A stretch of 64,000 nucleotides of DNA. Origin: Cellvibrionaceae bacterium. GTDB lineage: Bacteria > Pseudomonadota > Gammaproteobacteria > Pseudomonadales > Cellvibrionaceae. Made by a program: the position numbers and the translations under genes. The notes beneath the pieces are model-generated. The model worked only from the letters and a program-made list of their open reading frames with translations. It was not told the DNA's origin and searched no databases. The stretch covers positions 1 through 64,000 of the forward strand of contig JAGKWU010000013.1 of assembly GCA_021151695.1 (NCBI GenBank). The letters are read 5' to 3'. Shown here piece after piece: positions 34,777 through 43,207 of the stretch. Position 1 is the stretch's first letter. Each line of letters begins with the position of its first letter.

Positions 34777-36252
34777 TTAGGATTTGGTTTTCTTTTTGGG
34801 CTTGGCTTTAGCCACGACAGCTTTGACAGGTGCTGCTGGTTTTTCCGCCGTGCGCGGCTCATCGTTGTCCGCCAGGGTTTTATCCGCTGCCGGATATTGA
34901 CCCAAATACTGCAGCACGCCTTTAAAAATGGCGCGCGCCATTTGCTCACGATAAGTGGTAGACGCCAGCTTTTTGGATTCGCCCGGGTTGGAGATAAAAC
35001 CTGTCTCCACCAAAATGGAGGGCACGTCCGGTGATTTCAACACCACAAAACCAGCTTGCTCGACATGCTTGGCGTGCAGCGGTGCTATACCGGAAATAGA
35101 ATTGAGCACCTTACTACCCAACTGCAAACTGGAGTTAACGGTCGCGGTCATGGATAAATCCACCAACACGCCGGCCAACATCGCGTCTTTATCTTCAAGG
35201 CTCACGCCGCCAACGCGACCGACCAAATCCGATTCGTTTTCACGCTGGGCCAGAAAGCGCGCCATCTCACTGGTGGCGCCTTTGCGGGAGAGCGCAAATA
35301 CCGAGGCTCCGTAAGCGGTGGAGTCCGTAAAAGAATCGGCGTGAATGGAGATAAATAAATCCGCCTTCATGTCGCGCGCCAGATCGCGGCGTTTTTGCAG
35401 CACGACGAAAGTATCGTTAAAGCGAGTCAGGTTAGCTTTAAAACCTGGCTGGGCATTGATCACTCGCGCCAGCTCTTTGGCAATCGCCAGGGTCACGTCT
35501 TTTTCGCGCATACCGCTGGGGCCGAGAGCGCCCGTGTCTTCGCCGCCGTGACCGGCATCTACCGCAATCAAAATCGGTTTGCCGCTGGTCGAGACTGGCT
35601 TGCTGACGGGTTGCTCGCTGGGGATATCGTTCGTCATAGCCTCGATATTCGCGGCCTCACTGGCAGCGGAAGTACTTTTACGCGGCTCGCCCTTGACGGT
35701 TTCGCTCACCAGCTCAGGCGACTTCTCTGGTGCTGTCGGCTTGTCTGGTGTTGTCGGCCTGGATTCCAGCGTTGCCGGTTTTGCCTGTATAGCGACGGGC
35801 TTGGATTGCACTGGCTTGGCCGCCGCCTCCGCTTTGGCTTGCATTAGCTCGGGCGCATCGTAAAAATCCAGCACCAGGCGATCATCGTTACCATCGCGTT
35901 TCTTGAGGAAAAAACTTTTGAGACGAACTGGCTGGCGCAAGTCAAATACCAGGCGCAGGTCGTTTTTGTTGACGACGGAGTCGCGCACAATTTCTATCGG
36001 GGTCTTGGCAAATGACAGGGATTTCAAAGAGCTTTTGAGGGAGCTGGCAGACACAGTCAAAATCACGCGCTGGGGATTTTCAGCCAGCACGGCGGTGTAC
36101 TGCGCCGGGGAATCCATATCCAACACTATACGGGTGTGGTCTTCGGCGCGGTAGAGTCGCACGCCTTTTACACTGGCGGCCTGCGCAACACCAGCTGCAC
36201 ACAGCAGCAACACGCCTACAATTGGCGCGCCCACGCGAAGAGACGACTGCAT
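34777..36252 (-). CDS. amiB: N-acetylmuramoyl-L-alanine amidase (AMIN + amidase_3)
   Basis: A 491-residue periplasmic amidase that splits septal peptidoglycan for daughter-cell separation. It has a signal peptide (about 5-26), an AMIN targeting domain (about 27-125), a Pro/Lys/Glu-rich linker (about 130-230), and a zinc amidase domain with IAVDAGHGGEDTGALGPSG, the Glu of REKDV, LFISIHADS and the late SILVETGFISNPGE. A Lys-rich tail replaces the LysM repeat seen in some AmiB. The ATG at 36252 is chosen because it starts the signal peptide; no clear ribosome site was seen and the frame extends 38 codons upstream. No tsaE is found upstream. Confidence 0.92.
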   Translation of the reverse strand: MQSSLRVGAPIVGVLLLCAAGVAQAASVKGVRLYRAEDHTRIVLDMDSPAQYTAVLAENPQRVILTVSASSLKSSLKSLSFAKTPIEIVRDSVVNKNDLRLVFDLRQPVRLKSFFLKKRDGNDDRLVLDFYDAPELMQAKAEAAAKPVQSKPVAIQAKPATLESRPTTPDKPTAPEKSPELVSETVKGEPRKSTSAASEAANIEAMTNDIPSEQPVSKPVSTSGKPILIAVDAGHGGEDTGALGPSGMREKDVTLAIAKELARVINAQPGFKANLTRFNDTFVVLQKRRDLARDMKADLFISIHADSFTDSTAYGASVFALSRKGATSEMARFLAQRENESDLVGRVGGVSLEDKDAMLAGVLVDLSMTATVNSSLQLGSKVLNSISGIAPLHAKHVEQAGFVVLKSPDVPSILVETGFISNPGESKKLASTTYREQMARAIFKGVLQYLGQYPAADKTLADNDEPRTAEKPAAPVKAVVAKAKPKKKTKS

Positions 36253-36662
36253 CGCCCGCGGACGTGACCACAAGCTGGACGACAAACAATTGAAAATAAA
36301 CTTGGTTAAGCTCGCAAACACAACACAACCGATTCTTGTGATTATGGGAAATATGACAGTTCGCACTCTACCGCAGCAGCCCCCTATGGACCAGCAAATT
36401 TGCCAGAAGATTCACATTTTTGCGCCGGCCCTGATCAGCGAAACGCGCCCAGATTAAACCACCAAAGCCCGCAACCGCCTCGCTGTTTCCAAGGGTAACC
36501 ATCTACCAAAACTCGCCGCACGGTGCATCTGTGAAGGCTCTCGCAGCTTGTAGTGCGATGCGGGAAAATATGCCAACCCTGTCTAGATTCCGTCACTTGG
36601 CCACTGGTGGAAAATTGGCGCCCCATTAAGCTCATAGAAAGCCATAACAACCTGGACTTTTT
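36253..36662. other. 410-bp region between amiB and the TraF-like gene
   Basis: This divergent intergenic region holds no credible gene. The amiB frame stays open to 36366 but lacks family similarity there. No terminator, clear operator or RNA gene was recognised. The usual upstream neighbours of amiB (tsaE, NAD(P)HX epimerase) are absent. Confidence 0.5.
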
Positions 36663-38012
36663 ATGCTCTCCCGCCATTACACCCTCATGCCTATCCTGGC
36701 CGCGAGCTTGGCCAGCTTCCTATCTGCAAGCGCCAGCGCTCTGGATTTTGGCGTGATGGATGCGCGCGCACTCGCCATGGGTGGCACGGTAGTCGCGGTG
36801 GGAAACAGTGCCCAGGCCCAGTATTACAATCCGGCGTTATTGGGTTTTCACCGCGGTGATGAGGATCTCACCCGCGACGGACGCGGTTTCTTTCCCACCC
36901 TGGTAGTGCGCGCCTCTAACACAGTGAACGACGCCTGGAACCTGGTGGACGACAACCTGGATGACGAACTCAGCTCTGCGGTGACCAATTTTAATAGCCT
37001 CCCCAATGCAAGCAGCGCTAGCGCCGTGGCCACCAGCGCAAAAGACTTGCGCAAGGTACTCAATAAGCTGGCCAATAAAGATGTAACCCTGGATGGCTTT
37101 ATCGGCTATTCCATGAGCGAACCCAGCGATCATGAAGGCGGTGCCTTTTATCTAGGCGCAAGAGTGATAGGAGCGGGCACATCGGTCGTGGGCCAGGATG
37201 ACCTGGCCTTGCTCGATGACTACATCACCGCCATGAATGAACTGGCCGGTGGCGACACCTTGCAACAGGTTGCACAGCGCCACCCCACCCTGATCAACAC
37301 CAACGGCACACTGCGCGATCCTGCCCAAACCCTCACCTCTTCTGCAGATATCAGCGCTCTGGCTATCAGCGAATGGGGTATGGCGCTCGGTAAAGAGTTT
37401 GAAATCTGGGACCAGGCCATATCCTTTGGCATCACCCCCAAGCTGATGCGCGTAGATGCCTATCGCGACCAGGTGGACTTCAACAAACCTGATACCACCA
37501 GCATCGACGATACCTTGGACCAATTTTCCGACAGCAAAACTACCCACATCGCCTTCAACGCGGATTTTGGTGTGGCCGCCATCATCGCTGAACACTACCG
37601 TGTAGGCATTGCAGTGAAGGATGCCTTCGCCAAGAATTTTCGCAGCCATCAGGAAAACGACCCCATCACCGGCTTGCCACGCCCCGACCTGATGATCAAG
37701 CTGCATCCGCGCTCGCGCATGGGCCTGGGTTATGTGAATGACACGTTCAGTCTCGGCCTGGATTATGACCTGCAGGAGTCCACCCCTATGGCCAACGAGG
37801 CGCCCAGCCAGAACATCAGCTTCGGAGCGGAATATTGGGTGATGCCCGGCTGGTCATTGCGCATGGGCTATCGTCAGGATCAAGTCGGCCTGCGCGATAG
37901 CGCTACCTCGGCCGGTATCGGCTACCAATGGCGGCGTTTTATCGCGGAATTCGCCTACGCCAAAAGCGATCAAAGCGAAGCGGGCGGATTGCAGTTGGGC
38001 TGGGCGTTTTAG
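36663..38012 (+). CDS. Outer-membrane beta-barrel protein, TraF_2-like
   Basis: A 449-residue secreted protein with a signal peptide (about 1-27). It matches the family annotated as conjugal transfer TraF-like (PF13729 type): DARALAMGGTVVAVGNSAQA followed by YYNPALLGF, and C-terminal amphipathic strands ending in GLQLGWAF with a terminal Phe, typical of outer-membrane barrels. The family resembles FadL-type porins and is mostly not linked to conjugation. Nothing around it suggests a transfer system. Confidence 0.75.
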   Translation: MLSRHYTLMPILAASLASFLSASASALDFGVMDARALAMGGTVVAVGNSAQAQYYNPALLGFHRGDEDLTRDGRGFFPTLVVRASNTVNDAWNLVDDNLDDELSSAVTNFNSLPNASSASAVATSAKDLRKVLNKLANKDVTLDGFIGYSMSEPSDHEGGAFYLGARVIGAGTSVVGQDDLALLDDYITAMNELAGGDTLQQVAQRHPTLINTNGTLRDPAQTLTSSADISALAISEWGMALGKEFEIWDQAISFGITPKLMRVDAYRDQVDFNKPDTTSIDDTLDQFSDSKTTHIAFNADFGVAAIIAEHYRVGIAVKDAFAKNFRSHQENDPITGLPRPDLMIKLHPRSRMGLGYVNDTFSLGLDYDLQESTPMANEAPSQNISFGAEYWVMPGWSLRMGYRQDQVGLRDSATSAGIGYQWRRFIAEFAYAKSDQSEAGGLQLGWAF

Positions 38013-38137
38013 GTCAAAACCCATCACAAAAACAATCATTTCCAACCAAATTGCAGCAAAACATCACAAATTGTCGCATCAAGCGTCTGCCAGGCGTTTG
38101 AAGGATGAATAGACTTCTATAACCTCGCCAAGACCCT

Positions 38138-38162
38138 TATGGTCAGCCTGACCCCGACCATA
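38138..38162. promoter_or_regulatory. Inverted repeat upstream of the rhamnogalacturonan lyase
   Basis: TATGGTC (38138-38144) and GACCATA (38156-38162) are perfect 7-bp arms around 11 bp, 36 bp before the ATG of the PL11 gene. A regulator-binding site is a reasonable guess; the regulator is not identifiable. Confidence 0.4.
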
Positions 38163-38197
38163 TGCGGCCAATCTAATAATCAATAACGAGGTTTATT

Positions 38198-40576
38198 ATG
38201 TCCAACAACGCCAACACCTGTTGGGCGCGTCTTGCATTCCGCCCGAAAACGTTTAAAACCCTATCCACTCTCCTCCTCGCCGCCAGTTTACTGGGTGCTG
38301 CTTGCCTGCCCGCCCAGGCAGCGCGGCAGGCGGAATATCTCGACCGCGGCGTAGTCGCCCTGCCTTCCGGCAACGGTGTCTATATCGGCTGGCGGATGCT
38401 GGGAGATGACCCGAGCAACATCAGCTTTAACGTCTACCGCAACGGTACAAAAATCACCTCTAGCCCCGTTACCAATAGCACCAATTACTTTGATGCCAGC
38501 GGTACTACCAGTGCTGCATACACGGTGCGTCCTATCATTAATGGCGTTGAACTCACAGCCAATGCCGCCAAGGCGACCTGGACCAACCCCTATTTGCTGG
38601 TCAATCTCAATCGCCCCGCCGGCGGCACTACACCGTCGGGAGAAGCCTATACCTACTCGCCCAACGACCTGAGCGTGGGCGATCTGGATGGCGACGGGCA
38701 ATATGAAATCATCGTGAAATGGGACCCGTCCAATTCCAAAGACAACTCCCAAAGCGGCTATACAGGTAACGTATTTGTGGATGCCTACAAGCTCAACGGC
38801 ACCCAGTTGTGGCGTATCGACCTGGGCAAGAACATCCGCGCCGGTGCGCACTACACCCAATTCCAGGTGTACGACCTGGATGGCGATGGTAAAGCCGAAG
38901 TCGCCATGAAAACCGCCGACGGCACCAAAGACGGCGACGGCGTGGTGATCGGCAGCAGTAGCGCCGACTACCGCAACAGCAGTGGCTATATCCTGTCGGG
39001 ACCCGAATACCTCACTATTTTCAATGGTGAGACGGGCGCGGCCATGGCCACTACCAACTATGTGCCGGCGCGCGGCACCGTCAGCAGCTGGGGTGACAGC
39101 TATGGCAATCGTGTAGACCGCTTCCTGGCCGGCATCGCCTACCTGGATGGCAGCCGCCCCAGCCTGATCATGAGCCGCGGTTACTACACCCGCGCCGTGG
39201 TGGCTGCCTGGGATTGGCGCAACGGCCAGCTGACCCAGCGCTGGGTCTTTGACAGCAATACCAGCGGCAACGGCGCTGTCGCTGGCCAGGGTGCCCACAG
39301 CCTGAGCATTGGCGATGTGGATGCCGATGGTAAAGACGAGATTATCTACGGCGCAGCAGCTATTAACGACGATGGCAAAATGCTGTTCAGCACCGGCCTC
39401 GGTCACGGTGACGCATTGCATTTAGGTGACCTGGACCCAACCCGCGCCGGCATGGAAGTGTTTATGGTGCATGAAACCCCGTCCGCCTATGGCAGCCACG
39501 GTGTGGAAATGCATGATGCCAAAACTGGTGCGATTCTCTGGAGTGTATCGGGCGAAGGCGTTGATGTGGGCCGCGGCGTTACCATGGACATAGATCCGCG
39601 CTATCCCGGCAACGAAAGCTGGGCTTCCGTCGGCGGCCTTTATTCGGCCAAGGGCGCGCTTATCTCCAGCACCAAACCCAACTCCATTAACTTTGGTATC
39701 TGGTGGGACGCCGACCTGCTGCGCGAGCAGCTCAACGACACCATGATCAATAAATGGGATTACGCCAACAGCACCAATACGCGTCTGCTCACCGCCTACA
39801 ACTATGGCGCAGCCTCCAACAACACCACCAAAGCCACACCAGGTTTGTCAGCGGATTTGTTTGGCGATTGGCGCGAAGAGGTAATCTGGCGGATGGACAA
39901 CAACAGCCAGTTGATCATCTTTTCCACCACCGCTGTTACCAGTTATAAATTGCGTACGCTGATGCATGACTCGCAATATCGCCAGGAAATCGCTCGCCAG
40001 AACACAGGTTACAACCAACCACCCCACCCGAGCTTTTTTCTGGGTGATGGCATGAGTACACCGGCGGCGCCCAGCTTGAGTTTTGTGGGAAAAAATCCCA
40101 ACTCGACAGTGCCTACCAGCACGTCCAGTGCTACCTCAACGAGCAAATCCAGTTCAAGCACCAGTTCTGCAACCAGTTCGACTAAAACCAGCTCATCGAC
40201 GAGCACGGCAACCAGCAGCTCAATCAAAACCAGCAGTAGCAGCTCGTCTTCCAGCAGCACCGCTACAACAGGAGCGACTTGCACTTACGTGGTGAGCAAC
40301 GAATGGAACACCGGCTTCACCGGCGCGATCCAGATCACCAACAACGGCACCACCGCCATCAACGGCTGGACAGTCAACTGGAACTACAGCGACGGCACCA
40401 CACTGACCGGCACCTGGAACGCCACCGTCACCGGCACCAATCCCTACGCGGCAACTAACCTGAGTTGGAACGGTACCATACAACCCGGCACCACCGTGGA
40501 GTTTGGCTTCCAGGGCAATAAAGGCACCAGCACCACGGCATTAAAGCCAACGATAACGGGATCTGTTTGTAAGTAG
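38198..40576 (+). CDS. Rhamnogalacturonan lyase (PL11) with C-terminal CBM2
   Basis: A 792-residue secreted enzyme expected to cleave the rhamnogalacturonan I backbone of pectin by beta-elimination. A signal peptide (about 20-42) is followed by the PL11 propeller: RQAEYLDRGVVALPSGNGVY, YIGWRMLGDDP, DLDGDGQYEIIVKWDPSNS and DLDGDGKAEVAMKTADGT, with repeated calcium-type DxDGDG loops. Residues about 636-693 are a Ser/Thr linker. The C-terminal about 100 residues are a CBM2 with paired Cys and Trp (EWNTGFTG, INGWTVNW, NLSWNGTI), predicted to bind cellulose. Linker plus CBM2 is typical of Cellvibrio enzymes. It is a monocistronic gene with its own terminator. Confidence 0.93.
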   Translation: MSNNANTCWARLAFRPKTFKTLSTLLLAASLLGAACLPAQAARQAEYLDRGVVALPSGNGVYIGWRMLGDDPSNISFNVYRNGTKITSSPVTNSTNYFDASGTTSAAYTVRPIINGVELTANAAKATWTNPYLLVNLNRPAGGTTPSGEAYTYSPNDLSVGDLDGDGQYEIIVKWDPSNSKDNSQSGYTGNVFVDAYKLNGTQLWRIDLGKNIRAGAHYTQFQVYDLDGDGKAEVAMKTADGTKDGDGVVIGSSSADYRNSSGYILSGPEYLTIFNGETGAAMATTNYVPARGTVSSWGDSYGNRVDRFLAGIAYLDGSRPSLIMSRGYYTRAVVAAWDWRNGQLTQRWVFDSNTSGNGAVAGQGAHSLSIGDVDADGKDEIIYGAAAINDDGKMLFSTGLGHGDALHLGDLDPTRAGMEVFMVHETPSAYGSHGVEMHDAKTGAILWSVSGEGVDVGRGVTMDIDPRYPGNESWASVGGLYSAKGALISSTKPNSINFGIWWDADLLREQLNDTMINKWDYANSTNTRLLTAYNYGAASNNTTKATPGLSADLFGDWREEVIWRMDNNSQLIIFSTTAVTSYKLRTLMHDSQYRQEIARQNTGYNQPPHPSFFLGDGMSTPAAPSLSFVGKNPNSTVPTSTSSATSTSKSSSSTSSATSSTKTSSSTSTATSSSIKTSSSSSSSSSTATTGATCTYVVSNEWNTGFTGAIQITNNGTTAINGWTVNWNYSDGTTLTGTWNATVTGTNPYAATNLSWNGTIQPGTTVEFGFQGNKGTSTTALKPTITGSVCK

Positions 40577-40593
40577 TTTTTTATTGAAATAAC

Positions 40594-40624
40594 AAAAACG
40601 CCCGGCTCACCACCGGGCGTTTTT
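40594..40624. terminator. Terminator after the rhamnogalacturonan lyase
   Basis: AAAAACGCCCGG/CCGGGCGTTTTT with a CTCACCA loop, 17 bp past the stop codon. Strong in both orientations. Confidence 0.9.
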
Positions 40625-40700
40625 GTTTCACTGGCAAGAGCCAGATTCATGACTTATCCTGCGAAATTATTTTATCCGGCGAGCGATATAAGGATTCAGG

Positions 40701-41726
40701 ATGCTGTTAAAAGTAGGCCAACTGGCAAAACAAATTTGTTTGAGTGTGCGCACGCTACATCACTACGACGACATTGGTTTGCTCTCACCTTCAGTTCGCA
40801 CTCCCGCCGGACATCGCCTGTACAACAGTCAGGACATTGCGCTCTTGCATCGCATCCAGGCGCTCAAACAGCTTGGCCTGCCGCTGCAAAAAATTGCAGA
40901 CATCATTAAGGAAAACCCCCAAGATCTGCCGGACATTATCGCGCAGCAAATCAGACATCTTGAGCAGGAAATAGAACAGGCTGAGCTACTGAAAACCAAG
41001 CTTCAAAAGTTACAGCGCAACCTGCAAGAAAGCCAAGAACCAGACATGGCCAACTGGCTCGATACCCTCGCGTTAATGAATGTCTACGAAAAATATTTAA
41101 CCAGCGATGAGATTGAAGAGCTGAATAATTATGCGCTCGCGGCCAAGCATGAGCTTGAACACGAATGGCCCGACATGGTCCGTACACTACAAACCATGAT
41201 GGAACAGAAAATTTCTCCCGATACTATCGAGGTAAAAGACTTTGTCATTCGCTGGACAGAAATGCTGGAGCGCTTGGTGGGACACAACCCGCATCTATTA
41301 TTAAAAGTGTATTCCATGTCGCACAATGAAATTGAAATGCAAACCCAACGCGGTATCAGCCCGGCCATGATGGAATATCTCACAGAAGTCCTGGGCCATT
41401 TGCATCGCGATATCATCGCCAAGTATCTCTCAACGGAACAAATGCAACTGCTGGATAAACATCGCCAAAAGAACCGCCACGCCTGGCCACCCTTGATTGC
41501 CGCAGTGCGCGAGCAGATGCAGGCTGGCGTGAGTGCAACCAGCGATGAGATGCGGCCACTCGCCACACAATGGAAAGCCTTATTTGAAAATTCTGTAACC
41601 GGCGGTGATCCCGACATCACACAAAAACTGCGCCTCGCTTATGAGCAAGAGCCTCTCCTCTCGCAAGGTACCGGCCTCGACCAAACACTTTTCAGGTTTA
41701 TCCGTGAGGCAATGGATAATTTATAA
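40701..41726 (+). CDS. MerR-family regulator with TipAS-like sensor domain
   Basis: A 341-residue regulator. Residues 1-70 are a MerR winged helix (KVGQLAKQICLSVRTLHHYD, then GLLSPSVRT and HRLYNSQDIALLHRI), residues about 75-115 a coiled coil, and the remaining 225 residues resemble duplicated TipAS/albicidin-binding-like helical modules that bind drugs in other MerR proteins. AAGGATTCAGG precedes the ATG. A MerR-type operator-promoter lies just after the gene, ahead of a methyltransferase and a VOC gene, so those are the likely targets. Confidence 0.82.
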   Translation: MLLKVGQLAKQICLSVRTLHHYDDIGLLSPSVRTPAGHRLYNSQDIALLHRIQALKQLGLPLQKIADIIKENPQDLPDIIAQQIRHLEQEIEQAELLKTKLQKLQRNLQESQEPDMANWLDTLALMNVYEKYLTSDEIEELNNYALAAKHELEHEWPDMVRTLQTMMEQKISPDTIEVKDFVIRWTEMLERLVGHNPHLLLKVYSMSHNEIEMQTQRGISPAMMEYLTEVLGHLHRDIIAKYLSTEQMQLLDKHRQKNRHAWPPLIAAVREQMQAGVSATSDEMRPLATQWKALFENSVTGGDPDITQKLRLAYEQEPLLSQGTGLDQTLFRFIREAMDNL

Positions 41727-41732
41727 AAAGGC

Positions 41733-41763
41733 TTGCACCTGACGTAACGTGAGGTTTTAAGGT
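41733..41763 (+). promoter_or_regulatory. MerR-type promoter with 19-bp spacer and operator
   Basis: -35 TTGCAC (41733-41738) and -10 TAAGGT (41758-41763) are separated by 19 bp, the over-long spacing characteristic of MerR-activated promoters. Within it ACCTGACG-TAA-CGTGAGGT (41737-41755) is an inverted repeat with one mismatch per arm, resembling known MerR operators. It drives the methyltransferase-VOC pair. Confidence 0.75.
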
Positions 41764-41814
41764 GATGACAATCCATTGGATTCCAATTCACTTTAAAAAA
41801 CACAGGATACGTTT

Positions 41815-42705
41815 ATGCAGGAAACAATCGCGACCATTCTCCAAAACCAGTTTTGCACATCCCACCCACTCGCCAATACCAAACCCAGTTGCCACGCCGT
41901 GGCTGTGTGGCGCGCGGCGCACCAGCTACTCGAAAGGCCACCCATCTTTAGCGATCCCGCTGCGCTCACCATATTGGGCGATGCCAAATCAGACGTTATC
42001 GACAAGCTGGAAATCCACAAGGATGCGCTCAGTTCCGCCATGCGCGTCGCTGTCTGCGTACGCAGTCGCTTTGCAGAAGACGAACGCAATACCGCCCTGC
42101 AATCAGGAGTAAACCAATACGTTATTTTAGGGGCAGGCCTGGATACCTACGCCTATCGCCAACACAATAAAAATGAGCAAGTTTTCGAAGTAGATTTACC
42201 GGCAACACAAGATGCGAAAGTTGCACGGCTTGCAGATTTGTCCATTCAACCCACCTGTACAGTTAATTATGTTGCCTGCGACTTCGAACAAAACTCACTG
42301 GAAGAAAGCCTTATAGCAGCGGGGTTCGATAAAAACCAAAAAGCGTTTTTCTCCTGGCTTGGCGTGATTCCCTATCTGGATAACGCCGCTATAGCGCAAA
42401 CACTGCAATTCATCACTTCATGCACACCCGGCTCCACAGTGGTATTCGATTATATCGTCAGCCCTGACAACCTGAACGAAATAGAAAGAATCGCCCTCAG
42501 CTTGCTCTCCGCACAATTAGCAAAAGGCGGCGAACCATTAAAAAGCGCCTTTGATCCACAAGTACTGCTGGAAAAACTGGAGAGCTTCGGGTTTTCAATC
42601 GTCGAGAATATTGGCCCTGAGTATCTTAACCATCGTTATCTGATACAACGTGAGGATGGTTTGCGCGTAGGTAATGTCACACGTATGTTTAAAGCTGTGG
42701 TGTAA
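41815..42705 (+). CDS. LCM-type class I SAM-dependent methyltransferase
   Basis: A 296-residue methyltransferase of the leucine-carboxyl-methyltransferase/TIGR00027 type. The SAM-binding loop VILGAGLDTYAYR is at about 103-115, EVDLPATQDAK follows, and FFSWLGVIPYL (about 182-192) matches the family. Natural targets of these small-molecule methyltransferases are mostly unknown. Translation starts 52 bp after the MerR-type promoter. With the VOC gene 48 bp downstream it forms a probable inducible two-gene unit. Confidence 0.82.
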   Translation: MQETIATILQNQFCTSHPLANTKPSCHAVAVWRAAHQLLERPPIFSDPAALTILGDAKSDVIDKLEIHKDALSSAMRVAVCVRSRFAEDERNTALQSGVNQYVILGAGLDTYAYRQHNKNEQVFEVDLPATQDAKVARLADLSIQPTCTVNYVACDFEQNSLEESLIAAGFDKNQKAFFSWLGVIPYLDNAAIAQTLQFITSCTPGSTVVFDYIVSPDNLNEIERIALSLLSAQLAKGGEPLKSAFDPQVLLEKLESFGFSIVENIGPEYLNHRYLIQREDGLRVGNVTRMFKAVV

Positions 42706-42753
42706 TTCAAACTATTTATCCAAACCCTTTATTCCTGAAAAGGAAATCACACC

Positions 42754-43140
42754 ATGAAACCCAAAATGATTATCCCCATGCTCGTATGCCGCGATGCAAA
42801 TGCTGAGCTTGAGTTTTGCAGACGAGCTTTTGGAGCCAGTGAGCTTTCACGACGCAGCGCACAAGACGGCAGCCTTATCCACGCGACTTTAATGATTCAT
42901 CAATCCCTGATAATGGTGCATAACGAATCGCCGCATTTGGCCAGCCGAGCTCCACTCGCCGATGGAAGCTCTTCCGTCGTCACCTATCTTTATGATGACA
43001 ATGTCGATGAAATAATTAACCGGGCAGTAACCTTGGGAGCCAGAATTCTCATGCCTGCCGAGGATCAATTCTGGGGCGACCGGGTTGGCCGCATCATAGA
43101 TCCCGCCGGGCATGTGTGGAATATTGCTTCGCGGATTTAA
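42754..43140 (+). CDS. VOC-family (glyoxalase/PhnB-like) protein
   Basis: A 128-residue protein of the vicinal oxygen chelate superfamily, which includes glyoxalases and proteins that bind or modify drugs such as bleomycin. The pattern PMLVCRDANAELEFCRRAFGA followed by a basic stretch (shown: PMLVCRDANAELEFCRR), then IDPAGHVWNIASR at the C-terminus, matches PhnB/glyoxalase-like members. AAAAGGAA precedes the ATG. Its place after the methyltransferase and under the MerR promoter suggests a detoxification or resistance role, but substrate residues are not decisive. Confidence 0.8.
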   Translation: MKPKMIIPMLVCRDANAELEFCRRAFGASELSRRSAQDGSLIHATLMIHQSLIMVHNESPHLASRAPLADGSSSVVTYLYDDNVDEIINRAVTLGARILMPAEDQFWGDRVGRIIDPAGHVWNIASRI

Positions 43141-43207
43141 GGCTCGCTCTCAACGCCCGGTACTTAACGGACGTTGAGAGCGAGAATTGGAGACAACAAA
43201 AACTTGT

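Noticed and set aside
36663..38012. Evidence for a conjugative element from the TraF-like protein
   Set aside because: The family name is historical; the protein is an outer-membrane barrel and no relaxase, coupling protein or pilus gene is nearby.
38288..39421. 377-codon minus-strand frame opposite the PL11 lyase
   Set aside because: Its length arises from the GC-rich third positions of the lyase gene; the encoded chain is low-complexity Ala/Gly/Val/Ile.
40103..40275. Tandem repeat or CRISPR-like array inside the lyase gene
   Set aside because: It is the Ser/Thr-rich interdomain linker, whose repetitive AGC/ACC codons only imitate repeats.
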